DNA of 64,000 nt from positions 175,064,798 through 175,128,797 of the forward strand of contig NW_024609835.1 in the NCBI RefSeq assembly GCF_016920785.2. Direction: 5' to 3'. The notes beneath the pieces were generated by a model. The model worked only from the letters and a program-made list of their open reading frames with translations, was not told where the DNA came from and made no database searches. The stretch's first letter is position 1; every line of letters begins with the position of its first letter. Positions 1-9,235 of the stretch are shown one piece after another. Source of the stretch: Ixodes scapularis. Its lineage: Eukaryota; Arthropoda; Arachnida; Ixodida; Ixodidae. The position numbers were made by a program, and so were the translations under genes.

Positions 1-621
1 ATCACGGTTAGCTTTTGGTGTCCAGTCGCTCGTTGCACGCTGCTGAGAGGTGTTGGAGCTAGAAGTTTTGTCCAAGAAGTATTCCCGCAATCTTAAATTT
101 CGAGCAAAGTTGTCAAGGTCGCGTAGTAATTGAAATTCGTCAACAAAACTTGTGGCGGGACAGAAATTTAATCCTCTCGAAAGGAGTCTTTCCTCTTCTG
201 TTGATATAGTCACGCCAGATAGATTAACAATTGTAGTGCCACAAGGGGCACTAGTGCTTGACCTATCGTCTGTTATGCGAATGGCCGGTTGAGTATGTTC
301 GTTATAGTTAAATGATGTCGTGAGCTGAGGTAAAACAGGGTTAGGAACCTTATCGCGCTGTAGCTTACGTAGCTTGATTGTTGCGAGGTCATGGTGTTTC
401 TTTTTATCAAATTCAGATAGGGCGCTAATTTCGGATGTCGATAAGGGGCCATTTGAACGGAGAAGTGTAGCGGTCGCGGTCGTTAACTGTTTCACTTGTT
501 TGTCACTATGCTGAATCGCTATTTGGACCAGTTTAAGGGAACCTTCAAGAAGAACTTGTTGCCATTCCGATCGGTCATGTTGGTCGAGGTTTGTGCAGGC
601 GGGAGGAAGGGAAAGCGACAT
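1..621 (-). CDS. Penelope-like element N-terminal ORF fragment, inverted, runs off the window
   Basis: Reading the minus strand from an ATG at 619-621 gives an uninterrupted frame of 207 codons down to base 1. The protein starts MSLSLPPAC. Further in it has a segment reading LSGVTISTEEERLLSRGLNF, followed by PATSFVDEF and an arginine- and leucine-rich stretch ending LRLREYF. The 'L..GLNF.P' signature followed by a helical DL..F.R.LRL segment is typical of the N-terminal region of Penelope-like retroelement proteins, upstream of the RT. The rest of the same protein lies immediately to the right on the opposite strand (691-2625), so this is the 5' part of one element in inverted orientation. 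Only the extreme N-terminal section is visible here. Confidence 0.8.
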   Translation of the reverse strand, partial: MSLSLPPACTNLDQHDRSEWQQVLLEGSLKLVQIAIQHSDKQVKQLTTATATLLRSNGPLSTSEISALSEFDKKKHHDLATIKLRKLQRDKVPNPVLPQLTTSFNYNEHTQPAIRITDDRSSTSAPCGTTIVNLSGVTISTEEERLLSRGLNFCPATSFVDEFQLLRDLDNFARNLRLREYFLDKTSSSNTSQQRATSDWTPKANRD

Positions 622-690
622 GCCCTTCGGGGTAATGCCTGCGTTAAGGTACACTAGCAAGGTTGATAGCAAGGTAGCAAGGTAGCCGCT
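622..690. other. inversion junction inside the Penelope-like element
   Basis: This stretch separates the inverted 5' part of the element from its forward RT part. It contains three near-copies of AGCAAGGT between about 654 and 683, a possible microhomology track at the junction. The forward protein frame is open from about 670, after an in-frame stop at 667-669. The forward part therefore begins only slightly downstream, in protein order, of where the inverted part leaves the window. Confidence 0.55.
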
Positions 691-2625
691 GTGCAAAAAG
701 ACATAATGCGGGAATATCGCAGGCAGGCGGGAAGACGGGATAACCTCACTAAATCCGAACGGGCTAGCTTAAAAACCCTGAGCAATAGGACAGACATAAC
801 ACTAAAACCAGCCGATAAAGGAGGAGCCATTGTGATTCTTAGCACCTCTGAATACATCCGAGAAGGAAACCGCCAACTAAATGACTCGAAGTTTTATTAA
901 CCTCTCGCGGATGACCCTACGGTGCACCACACTCAGATTGTGACCTCGGTTCTTAAGAATCTCCTAGACGAGGGCAGAATAACTGCTAACGAACATAAAT
1001 TAATGAAACCGGTACAGCCTTCTCCGGGCCGCTTCTACATGCTCCCTAAGATTCACAAACCTGGTAACCCAGGGCGTCCAATCATATCCGGAATAGGTAC
1101 AGTAACCGAACCCATATCAGGATATGTAGACAGTTTAATTAAACATATACCTACAAGTCTTGATTCGTACATTAAAGACACAACTCACTTCTTAAGAGAA
1201 ATATCCAATTTATGCATACCAAAAGAATCATATCTCGTTACACTCGATGTGTCATCGCTGTATACGAATATCCCACATGATGATGGAATACTCTCTTTAA
1301 TTGACATGTACGAACTCCACAAACAACCGGATACCCCAGATGGACACGTCGTCGCTACCCTAGCGAGGCTTGTCTTAGAACTAAACACGTTCGAATTTAA
1401 CAATAATTACTTTAGGCAGGTTAGCGGAACCGCGATGGGCACCAAAATGGCCCCGAACTATGCCAACATATTCATGGGAAAATTAGAATCTCAGTTCCTT
1501 TCTGAATGTCCCGTAAAGCCGCTAATATACAAAAGGTTTATAGATGATATATTTATTGTATGGTCGCACACTGAGGAGGAGCTGGTGGACTTTATAGGTC
1601 GATACAATGCTGCTCATCCGAGCATCCGCTTTACACATTCGTACTCTCAAACCGAAATAAACTTCCTAGACGTCAACGTTAAGATATACGAAAGTAAACT
1701 CGCCACGAGCCTGTACCGTAAGCCAACAGATCGACAGCAATACCTTCATTATCAAAGCGACCACCCACACCATTGCAAGAACAGCATTCCCTATAGCCAA
1801 GCTCATCGTTTCAAACGAATTTGTTCAAAAGAGACAGATTTTGATGCGAGCAGTCAAAATTTAAAGTCAGTGCTAGAGAAACAAAAGTATCCACCCCGTA
1901 TAATCGACGATGCAATCAGAAAAGCCAAACAACTGAACCGCGCAGATCTCATCAGCCCGCGCCCCACGCAAAGCGACACACAACGGACAAATCTATGTCT
2001 AACTTATAGCATAAACCATCCTAATGTAAACAATGTCTTGAGACGACATTATAACATTCTCGAACAAAGCGAGCGCCTTAAGCGCGCGTTTCCATCCGCC
2101 CCGGGGGTAGTCCACAGACGATCGCGTAACCTCAAAGACGCGCTAGTAAACTCTCGGATAAATTCATCGCCACCACCTAACGAATGTAGGCCTTGCAGGC
2201 ACCCAGGATGTCTAATCTGTAAACAGATGCAGCACACAAGCACGGCCAGCAGCACGCACTCGCAGTTCTCGATCAAAATTAAAGGGAACTTAACATGTGC
2301 CTCGTCGAATGTCATTTACTTATTCGAGTGTACGGTATGCAAAATGCAATACATAGGGCAGACTAGAACGGCATTTAGACTGCGCTTTAATAATCACAAA
2401 TCTCACGCCATAAATCTTCCGGCACTGCCTTTATCCAAACATCTCGCTCTCCCAAAACATTCGTTTGATAAATTGTCAGTGACGCTCCTAGAATCTGGAT
2501 TTAAATCAAATCGCGAACGTGAACAGCGTGAATCCTACCTAATTTACCGATTTAACACTATTAAACAAGGAATAAATGAAAGCCCCGGTACTCTGGCATC
2601 AATTAAAATGCTAACAGACGAATAA
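691..2625 (+). pseudogene. Penelope-like element reverse transcriptase / GIY-YIG endonuclease, one nonsense codon
   Basis: This is the main coding part of a PLE retrotransposon. The reading frame is shared by 691-900 and 922-2625 and is broken only by a TAA at 898-900 (context ..SKFY stop PLADDPT). The family conserves an open codon there, so a single substitution is likely. In order it shows NLTKSERASLKTLS and ADKGGAIVIL before the RT core, MLPKIHKPGNPGRPI, RT motif A in LVTLDVSSLYTNIPHDD, GTAMGTKMAPNYAN, and motif C in YKRFIDDIFIVW. The two aspartates of IDD are the expected catalytic pair for PLEs. Near the C-terminus is a CRPCRHPGCLIC zinc-binding motif, then the GIY-YIG endonuclease core (VIYLFECTVCKMQYIGQTR) with its catalytic-type arginine region. 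The upstream GTG-initiated segment is a continuation, not a true start. An enzyme of this class nicks the target DNA and copies its RNA in place. Confidence 0.92.
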
Positions 2626-2823
2626 CAACAGCAATCAAAAAACATTTTTTTGTTAATTTTGTTGTTAACAGTGGTACTGTGTTTGGGGCCGGAACTGGGC
2701 CATCAACTTTTCTTTTATTTCCAGGTTCTGATGTCCATTGTTTTTCTTTTTACTTCTAGGTTTAACATTGTTCCCTTCCAGGTTTGACTCATGCATGCCT
2801 GCATGCACACAAGTGACCGTGCC

Positions 2824-2855
<32 letters not shown>

Positions 2856-3107
2856 GAGACAGCACTTTAGTTTGCGCGTGTAACTTTCGTCTATCGTACG
2901 CTATCGTCTATATAGGTCACCGCTGCCGGCCCGGACACAAAGTCACCCTGCGCCCCCTCTCAAGAAGCTACAACCGTCATCCCGCCGTCCTTGAAACTTG
3001 GCACCGACCGTCAAGCTTCTTCACCCGGATAGGAACTGCCCTCCGCTTCCCTCTCTCGAAAGCTTCAACCGTCACCCCTCCGAAATTTGGACTCGACCGT
3101 AGCATTG

Positions 3108-3115
3108 TATAAATA
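3108..3115 (+). promoter_or_regulatory. TATA box of PLE pseudo-LTR
   Basis: TATAAATA lies 30 bases upstream of the hammerhead-like core. Its position suggests an internal promoter for the element. This is inferred from motif and context only. Confidence 0.4.
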
Positions 3116-3144
3116 CCACCCGCGTTCATCTGTAAAAGTTCTTC

Positions 3145-3175
3145 CTGACGAAGGCCGGACTCCGGCCGAAACGTC
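3145..3175 (+). ncRNA. hammerhead-ribozyme-like core of Penelope-like element
   Basis: The core reads CTGACGA, one A, then a perfect 6-bp stem (GGCCGG 3153-3158, CCGGCC 3162-3167) with loop ACT, then GAAAC and GTC. CUGANGA, stem II, GAAA and a GUC cleavage triplet are the conserved hammerhead parts, and hammerheads are established in PLE terminal repeats. Two deviations are visible. There is an extra A between CTGACGA and stem II. The spacing GAAAC-GTC allows only a very short stem III. Activity is not shown by the sequence. Degraded relatives occur at 9151-9180 and, on the minus strand, 52491-52525. Confidence 0.55.
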
Positions 3176-3268
3176 GAAGATTAAATCGTCCGTTGTTGCT
3201 GTTTTCACTAAGGGTTTTTTTCTTCTCAGTTTTATACCCACGCCTTCGGCCTCCCGCCACCATGCCCG

Positions 3269-3269
3269 T

Positions 3270-3297
<28 letters not shown>
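3269..3297. repeat. (TA)n microsatellite at PLE 3' end
   Basis: An uninterrupted TA dinucleotide run directly abuts the PLE 3' region. It may be the original insertion target or element-derived. Confidence 0.9.
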
Positions 3298-3300
<3 letters not shown>

Positions 3301-3784
3301 TACCAGGTAACTTGCACAAAGCATTGCAAGAAATAGAGCGCTCTGCGAGATTGAAACTAAGTGTATGTTGTTAGAAAGCGTTTTGGGACAGTGCACAATT
3401 TTTGTTAGCGCGCCTAGTTAATTAGTTAATTAAGACAAATTAACTATATTTTTATATTCATTTAAGAACCGAGGTGTGAATCGGAAAGTTGTAAAGCGCC
3501 AATGATAAGGTGGACACGTCTAAGAGAGGTGTAAACGCGAGGTGCGGGCGTGTTGTCACGTGTTTTTTTATTTTGCGACCTTTTTTTTTAGGCTGATAAA
3601 AAGAAGCGCGCCAATTGTAACATGTAGAAAACAGCTTAATTGGGTGTTTCTTTGTGTGCTCTACAAATTTCACATTCACACCTAGGCTCTTAGACGTATA
3701 ATTAAAGAAATGAGCTAATCAGTCTTAATTACCAAAATAACTGGGCGGACTAACCCACAACGCTCCTTAACAACATTCACTTAG
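3298..3784. other. AT-rich interval, nothing recognised
   Basis: No open frame, repeat family or RNA signature could be supported here. Short AT-rich words such as TTAATTAGTTAATTAA occur near 3418. Confidence 0.5.
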
Positions 3785-3848
3785 TTTGAATCTCGCAGAG
3801 TGCTCCGCTTTTTCTAAAGTTTGGTGCAAGTTATCTGGGACACCCTGT
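3785..3848 (-). mobile_element. DNA-transposon terminal fragment (ACAGGGTGTCCCAG type)
   Basis: On the minus strand this begins TACAGGGTGTCCCAGATAAC and continues into a diverged body. ACAGGGTGTCCC ends are widespread in arthropod DNA transposons and MITEs. A related end, TATACAGGGTGTTC, lies at about 63732. The superfamily was not determined and only one end is visible. Confidence 0.45.
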
Positions 3849-3945
3849 AAGTTGGCAAACACCCGGACCAAAGGCATAAACCATGACGAATCTTCCGCGG
3901 GACTGCTTATGAGAGGCTCGACACCCATCTGGTGTCCTCTGTACG

Positions 3946-3964
3946 CCCCCCCCCCCCCCCCCCC
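3946..3964 (+). repeat. poly-C run
   Basis: A homopolymeric C tract in otherwise mixed sequence. Comparable C or G runs occur at 11549, 31199, 31322, 40211, 42405, 57396 and 62515. Confidence 0.9.
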
Positions 3965-4215
3965 TTTCCCTCTATTTTTGTTCGTGGTCCCCGCGCGGGC
4001 CCTCTCAGGCTGGGTGACTCTGTGCCCCCATGCAGTCGGGGGGGTTTCGTCCTACAATAAACATCTATATCAGCTTCTCGATTCACATATACTATAATAT
4101 ATAGTTGCATAAAAATAAGCCCGTTTCGTCCAATTTTTTTTTTCTCGCCTCTTGTCAATCACAATTACACAATTTTGTCATTTATATGTCTTCGAGCCTT
4201 TTTTAAGGGTAATTA

Positions 4216-4969
4216 CTAATTATTAGGACTGGGTGTCGATTAAAAATTTTAACCCGATTAATCGACACGCTTTAATCGATTAATTTATCGATTTCGTTCA
4301 TTCCCATGTATAATAACTTAAAAAAAGGTTAAAGAAAAACGTAAGCAATGATAGAGTGCACGCGAGCTGGTAATGAATCGACATCTTGTACACCCTATGA
4401 TGAAGAACAAATAAAGAAAAACAAACAAAAACAACAAAATTTTAAACGCGTTAAGATTTTGTTGTTTTCGTCCGTTTTTTTTTTTGTTTTTTTTTTTATC
4501 AGGGTTAACGAGATGTCGAAAAAAATATTTTTTTTTTCTTTGCTCTTATTGCGATAATTGGCGCAAGGCTAAATTTCACATTTTAAATCAAATTACTGGG
4601 TTGTTGAGAACAGTCAAAAGAGACCCACGCTCACAAGTTATGGCTTCAACCCCAAAGAGGTTCGTTATTATTCTCCAGAAAGAGCGAGCTCCTTTGATTG
4701 TTCACAATAGTCTCTGATGCGCTAAACAGACAGTCGCATTGCGTTGAAGTGGCCGTGGCAACCTTCTACACTTGTTTGCAGTTACAAGTATCGCCCCTAT
4801 AGTTCACTTTATAGGTCAAAATGTCACGTAGAGTTTGTCTTCATACAGGAGTACTAGTCCCCGTCTGCGTAATAAAAGCGTTAAATCTTTTCTTTTTGTG
4901 TCAAAATGTAATTGATTAACCGGCTAGATTGGTAGATTAATCGATCAAGTGCCCAGCCCTACTAATTAT
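4216..4969 (-). mobile_element. hAT-type transposon, internally deleted, perfect 8-bp target duplication
   Basis: The element occupies 4224-4961 and is bracketed by identical 8-bp duplications CTAATTAT (4216-4223 and 4962-4969). An 8-bp duplication is the hallmark of the hAT superfamily. The ends are TAGGACTGGG and the inverted CCCAGCCCTA, followed by AT-rich subterminal GATTAATCGA repeats. On the minus strand around 4645-4758 a frame reads ATATSTQCDCLFSASETIVN then NQRSSLFLENNNEPLW. This resembles the ATSTPSER.FS..G.IV...RSSL.PENV..L signature of the hAT dimerisation domain (hATC). Most of the transposase is missing. A second copy lies in opposite orientation at 21382-21957. Confidence 0.85.
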
Positions 4970-4996
4970 AGTATGTTGGAGGCAATAGGCACGTTT

Positions 4997-5135
4997 AGTG
5001 GTCGTTAGGAAGACTCCCATAACGATTTTTGGTACTTCACCGTCGCCCCTGCGCATGCATCGTATCGTTATCGTGTATGGTTATCGGGAGTATCGGAACG
5101 ATCCACTAAAACGCTCTATTAACGCGCAAAAACCC
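4997..5135 (+). repeat. dispersed repeat next to hAT copy 1 (matches 21225-21365)
   Basis: Contains TTAGGAAGACTCCCATAACG, GCGCATGCATCGTATCGTTA and CGGAACGATC. The region 21225-21365 carries the same words in the same order and orientation (TTAGGAAGTCTTA, GCGCATGCCTCGTGTCGTTA, CGGAAAGATC). Both blocks sit within 50 bases of a copy of the hAT element, although the two hAT copies are inverted relative to each other. Confidence 0.55.
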
Positions 5136-5149
5136 TTTCGCCGGAGCTT

Positions 5150-6010
5150 CGATTAGGCAACGGAAAGTTGCCGAGCAGCGCGAGCCGGCCGAACGCCTGG
5201 CCCGAGGTTGACCCGGCGCCCGAACGGAACCAGCTCCTTACGCCTTGAGGCCGCTGGAATGAACGCCGAGAACGTGTGAGGCGCAAGGAAGGAGGAGGCG
5301 TGACGTAATAGCTTCAGTTCCGTGAGATACTCCGGCGGGCGAAGCGGGTCGACGAGGGGGGTGGCGATCGCGTGCTCGCGGTTGAGCATCCGGGTCTTCC
5401 CCGGCGGGTAATCGAATCTGGCCTCCCCGCGGCGAGAAGCGCGCACGTTGCTCTCATTGTGGGGGCCGCATGACGAGCGGTCAGCCAGGCGTCCAGCGGG
5501 CCGCCGCGTGTTTGGGGTGTTAGCAGCGAGCCACGACCGCCTTTGTCATGGATCCGGACGCGGCCATCAGTGGGCTGGCGCCTCCTCCTGCTTGACAATG
5601 ACACATGCGCTTTTGATTGCTCGCCGGGAGAGGATGAATTCCGGCGCCCGCTAGCTGCGAGCGGCCGAGACGTTTCAATCGCTGCGTGCTCGCGGTGTGC
5701 GCGCGGGAACGCGCCGCTGCTCGCCTTCTCGAGAGATACTTACTGGGGCTCCTTGACCGGCCGTGCAGTAATTGCGCCGGAGGGGGCTGAGAGGGGCCGC
5801 CGCCGCCGCGGAACTCTGCTCTGGCTCGCGGCGCTGATGCCCCCCGCCGGCGCGGAGGATTCACGGAAGCCGTAGTGTACGCATATACGGCGCTTTGAGT
5901 ATACTAGCCTGCATGTGCCGAGCGAGGGACTCGGCGTAGTCGCGCCGGAATCGTGGGAAATTTCTCGAGCCTGTTGGGCAGGGCCGAGATGGATCGCACG
6001 AACGGCGTCA
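5150..6010. other. GC-rich, CpG-dense island without a supported gene
   Basis: The base composition switches sharply to GC-rich with many CpG dinucleotides. Several overlapping open frames exist on both strands, as expected by chance in GC-rich DNA, and none shows a recognisable domain. The island could be a promoter region. Confidence 0.4.
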
Positions 6011-7458
6011 CTCGATGCTACTTCGACATGTTGTTGGCCGTTACGTGCCTCGGACTTTTTCCGGGCTGTGAATTTTGTTTTCTTTTATTCCCGAGATTTC
6101 TTCTACGATCCATTACAAATGTCTCGCAGGCTCTGGTGTTGTCGCTGAACAATGAACCGAAAAAGAAAAGAAAGCACGTTGAAGTGCGTAACCGACATGG
6201 TTGGATCACGAATCATTTCTTCGGACGATATCAGTCGCCATATTGTATTTCATTCATAGACTTCTAACAAAGGTACTAGTATTACACAAAAGTTCATACC
6301 GGTTTAAGACGGGATTTACAAAAGTCAAATGAACGGTGAAATTGTTTAACATATGTCGTGGTACGTGCGCCTAAAAGGTCGCGCTTTTACTTATTGGCGA
6401 TAAGCTTCTTTTTTTACTATATTTATTATGCTCTATTTTTGTTATTTTCTCGTTTGGGAAATCGCTCTCTAGTGTTCGAGTACGCGGTTACTGCAGAGCC
6501 GGGATAACAGGGACAATAAACACGCCGGTTCAGAGTCGCCGACAAACGAATCCGACAATAGGCTCGTGGCGCTAATCAAACGAAAGTCAGCCCCAGTCAC
6601 CCTGAACGGAGCTCCGTCGCAACACACGGCGGCATTGCGGGAAAGGAAATAAAAAGCGCCTCTCTCCTGAATCCTTCATTTGGCGTTCTTCGATCCATCT
6701 CACGTCCTCGACAATTCACCCACACGCGAGTTCTTACTTGCGCTCGTCGGAAGCCACCTATTCTCCGGTGAGGCTAGCGGGGGCCAATAAAATAGCGTTG
6801 GAACACTCCGTGCGTATGTACGGTTCGGAGGGATTTGACTCTAAACACAGCTTGTCGGTCGCGCTACGCGTGCGAGTGGTTGACGGGTGTTAATCACATT
6901 GCATCGTGACAACCGGTGGCCTCTTGTTCCGCCAGATGGGGCTGGCGATTGCGGGTTCCGTGCTTCCTCCTTCAAGTTCGGGCAATCCTGACGTAGAAAG
7001 GGCCCCCCGAAATATTTGCGCCGAGTGTTGCTCAGGTTGGCCAGCTTTGGATGATTATAAAAGGATACGTTTTCTACTTGGGTAACTGGGTTAAAACGGA
7101 AGATGCAAAAGCGAGACGGAAAAACTTTACGACCGAGAGGACGACATATATACGCACATACATTGTTAGCGCTGTCGAAAAGACCAGAATGCACGCGACT
7201 ATACGCGGAAGAAAAACGTTAAAAACGCAAGGCCAGGGCGCGTTTACTGCCTTTGATACGGTTCATCCGTTAATCACACGAGCAAAGAAGGATGACGACC
7301 ATCACGAAGTTGCGTTTTTCTTTTAGCTGCGGTCTCCGAGTTGTGGGCTGCTTTCTGGCCTATAGGTAAAACTCGATACGCACCGACTCACTACTCCGAC
7401 GTCACGCCCCCGTGGTCTTTAGCGTGACGGATGTCCAGACACTTCACTCGACACTTAC
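6011..7458. other. interval with nothing recognised
   Basis: Mixed composition. Short open frames on both strands have no recognisable motifs, and no repeat family member was identified by eye. Confidence 0.4.
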
Positions 7459-7740
7459 CTGGTTTCCGCGAATGCGCAGTGCCCAGACCATGTGTGGGCA
7501 AATCGCGTACTTTGTTTGTAAACAGCGCCTTGGTCTGCGCGGGCAGGAACCAAGGGAGCGTTGAAGACGAGAGGACTTCCAAATGCCGAGCTGTGCTTTG
7601 AATGAAAAGTGGGTAGACCTAAAGCTCGCTGCCTTTGTCTCCGCTGCCACTCGTCGAACGCGTTTCAACGCGGAACGCCAGTGTTCGGCGGCGGTCCGCG
7701 GTGTGTTTCTGAACGTGCTCTATATTATCGCTAAACCAAT
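7459..7740 (-). other. candidate first exon with consensus splice donor, minus strand
   Basis: On the minus strand, ACCAG followed by GTAAGT (exon end at 7459, intron from 7458) is a full consensus splice donor. Upstream, towards 7730, lies a TATA-like GATAATATAGAGC. The intervening sequence is moderately GC-rich and open in two frames, one starting MEVLSSSTLPWFLPAQTKA and one MKRVRRVAAETKAASF. Neither product is recognised. A promoter plus first exon is a reasonable reading, but a single donor match can be chance. Part of it (about 7608-7620) resembles the GTGGGTAGAC foldback family found at 14996 and 23131. Confidence 0.25.
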
Positions 7741-7862
7741 CATAAACAGGAGGTGCATACTGACTTGCGTTTTTGGCGCTCCTTAACTGGTCCCATTACT
7801 CCGTAGTCTCTCGGCTGGGCCTGGACTTCAGCTGAAACGAAGCATACGCTCGAAACAAAAAG

Positions 7863-8153
7863 CCCGTGCTTCTACTTTCCCGCACAACATTCGGAGAGTC
7901 AATCACCGTAACTTACGGAAGCAGCTCAGCGAATGACGATGCCGAAACATCTGTTTATTTTAGACCAAGAAACGCAGTTCGAGTTGTGACATTACGCAGT
8001 TCAAGCGTGACGTTTTGCATTGCTTAACGTCGCAACTCAGAGTGCGTTTTTTGGTCTATAGACTTACGTTTCGGCATCGTCATTCACTCAGCTGCCTCCG
8101 TAAGTTGCGGTGAAGGGTTCTCCGAGTGTTGTGCGGGAAAGTAGACGCACGGG
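7863..8153. mobile_element. foldback MITE, 291 bp
   Basis: The left arm begins CCCGTGCTTCTACTTTCCCG and the right end reads CGGGAAAGTAGACGCACGGG in inverted orientation. Pairing continues inward through ATGACGATGCCGAAAC and TTAGACCAA...CGCAGTTCGAGTTG against their inverted partners, giving arms of about 120 bases around a short centre. No coding capacity is present. The superfamily is undetermined because the flanks (A runs and T runs) hide any target duplication. Confidence 0.75.
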
Positions 8154-8680
8154 ATTTTTTTACGGCGTACTACATACTCTCTTACCTAGGCGGTGACGCT
8201 ATTTGAAACCTCATTTATGATGGTCACATGCTCGGTGTTTTGATAGCGCTAAAATGCATAAACAGATTAGAGCATAACAACAGCCGGTTGTGACGCGTTC
8301 ATTTTTGTTTTCTCTTTTTGATAACAGCAAACCTTTTTTTTTTTTTTTTTAACGCTAATTCTGTAAACTTTTTTTTTTCTACTTGAGAATGGCTTAACAC
8401 TTTGTGGTGATCGCGTTCGAAAGGTTCACTTCAAAAGTGACGAGTTCAATTTGTCGCGGGTTGCTTGCTTTCCAATCGATTCACGCCGCATCCCTCACTG
8501 CAGAACATAAAAGAAGACAACCCGTAGTTTATTTGGTCTGAGGTTGCTTAAAAGAAAACCCCAGTAAACTGAATCGCGGTCGATGCGAATATTTTTTTCT
8601 GTGTGAGTTACTGAGATGACGGGCGTTTGAAGCTGGCGTGAAAAGACGATCGACTAAAACTTAACCATGATGAATTAACC
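8154..8680. other. AT-rich interval, nothing recognised
   Basis: Contains T runs near 8335 and 8370 and no supported gene or repeat family. Confidence 0.4.
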
Positions 8681-8985
8681 TGAGACTGGGGTAGAGAAGA
8701 AACATCAAAACGTAGAAGGGACAGAAAATAGACAGGACGACGTCTCAAACTCAGCAAACTGGTTTATTTAGTCCACCTCCTTATATAGTCTCAATCTCAA
8801 GGTCACCTTCCCCAACACGAAAGGACGAAGCTATACAGATCAAGCGCCACAGCCTTCATCACACAATGCAATAACGCTGACAACGTTTACAGGCCGACGC
8901 GATAAGGCAACATCCATCCACCCACAACATGGTTAATATGATTAATTCCACATGGTTAATATTCACCAGCTCGCCTGCACCCTTA
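8681..8985 (-). mobile_element. LTR-like retrotransposon block
   Basis: On the minus strand a TATATAAGG box (8779-8787) is followed 12 bases later by AATAAA (8763-8768) and then a pyrimidine-rich stretch ending CCCCAGTCTCA. A compact promoter plus polyadenylation signal is the usual core of an LTR. Terminal TG/CA dinucleotides are plausible (plus strand begins TGAGACTGGGG at 8681) but the other end is not fixed, either near 8939 or near 8979. No target duplication or internal coding region is visible, so it could be a solo or truncated LTR. The sequence is flanked by inverted TTAACC/GGTTAA words. Confidence 0.45.
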
Positions 8986-9022
8986 CGATTTTTTGACTAA
9001 AACTTACACAAACTTGGGCATG

Positions 9023-9024
<2 letters not shown>

Positions 9025-9059
<35 letters not shown>
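9025..9059. repeat. (AT)n microsatellite
   Basis: An AT dinucleotide run that abuts the PLE remnant on its right, like the tract at 3269. Confidence 0.9.
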
Positions 9060-9062
<3 letters not shown>

Positions 9063-9235
9063 TTGGAATGTTTACACGTGATCTGACATGTGAAGCGACC
9101 CGGGTGTGGAAAGCGAAAAGAGCTCTGTGACCGATTTCGGCAGCCAGTCTTAAAGAAGGCCTGGCTCAGGCCGAAACGTCGACCACCTTTACCAATAATA
9201 TGTTTTGAAAACCAAAGCCATGACTTCCTCTCGTC
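9060..9235 (+). mobile_element. Penelope-like element terminal remnant with decayed hammerhead-like core
   Basis: The segment AGAAGGCCTGGCTCAGGCCG (stem GGCCTG 9158-9163, CAGGCC 9167-9172) followed by GAAACGTCGA matches the structure at 3145-3180. The upstream CTGACGA is degraded to CTTAAAGA. The neighbouring (AT)n run supports a PLE origin. No coding sequence remains. Confidence 0.5.

Larger units (their letters stand above)
2626..3268 (+). mobile_element. Penelope-like element 3' region and pseudo-LTR
   Basis: This is non-coding sequence after the PLE stop codon. It holds a 28-base T run at 2828-2855, a TATAAATA box at 3108-3115 and a hammerhead-like core at 3145-3175, and ends at a (TA)n tract from 3269. 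PLEs commonly carry a promoter and ribozyme in terminal repeats called pseudo-LTRs and often insert into AT-rich or (TA)n targets, which fits this arrangement. The T run may mark a separate small insertion on the other strand. The exact 3' boundary is inferred from the start of the TA tract. Confidence 0.65.
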
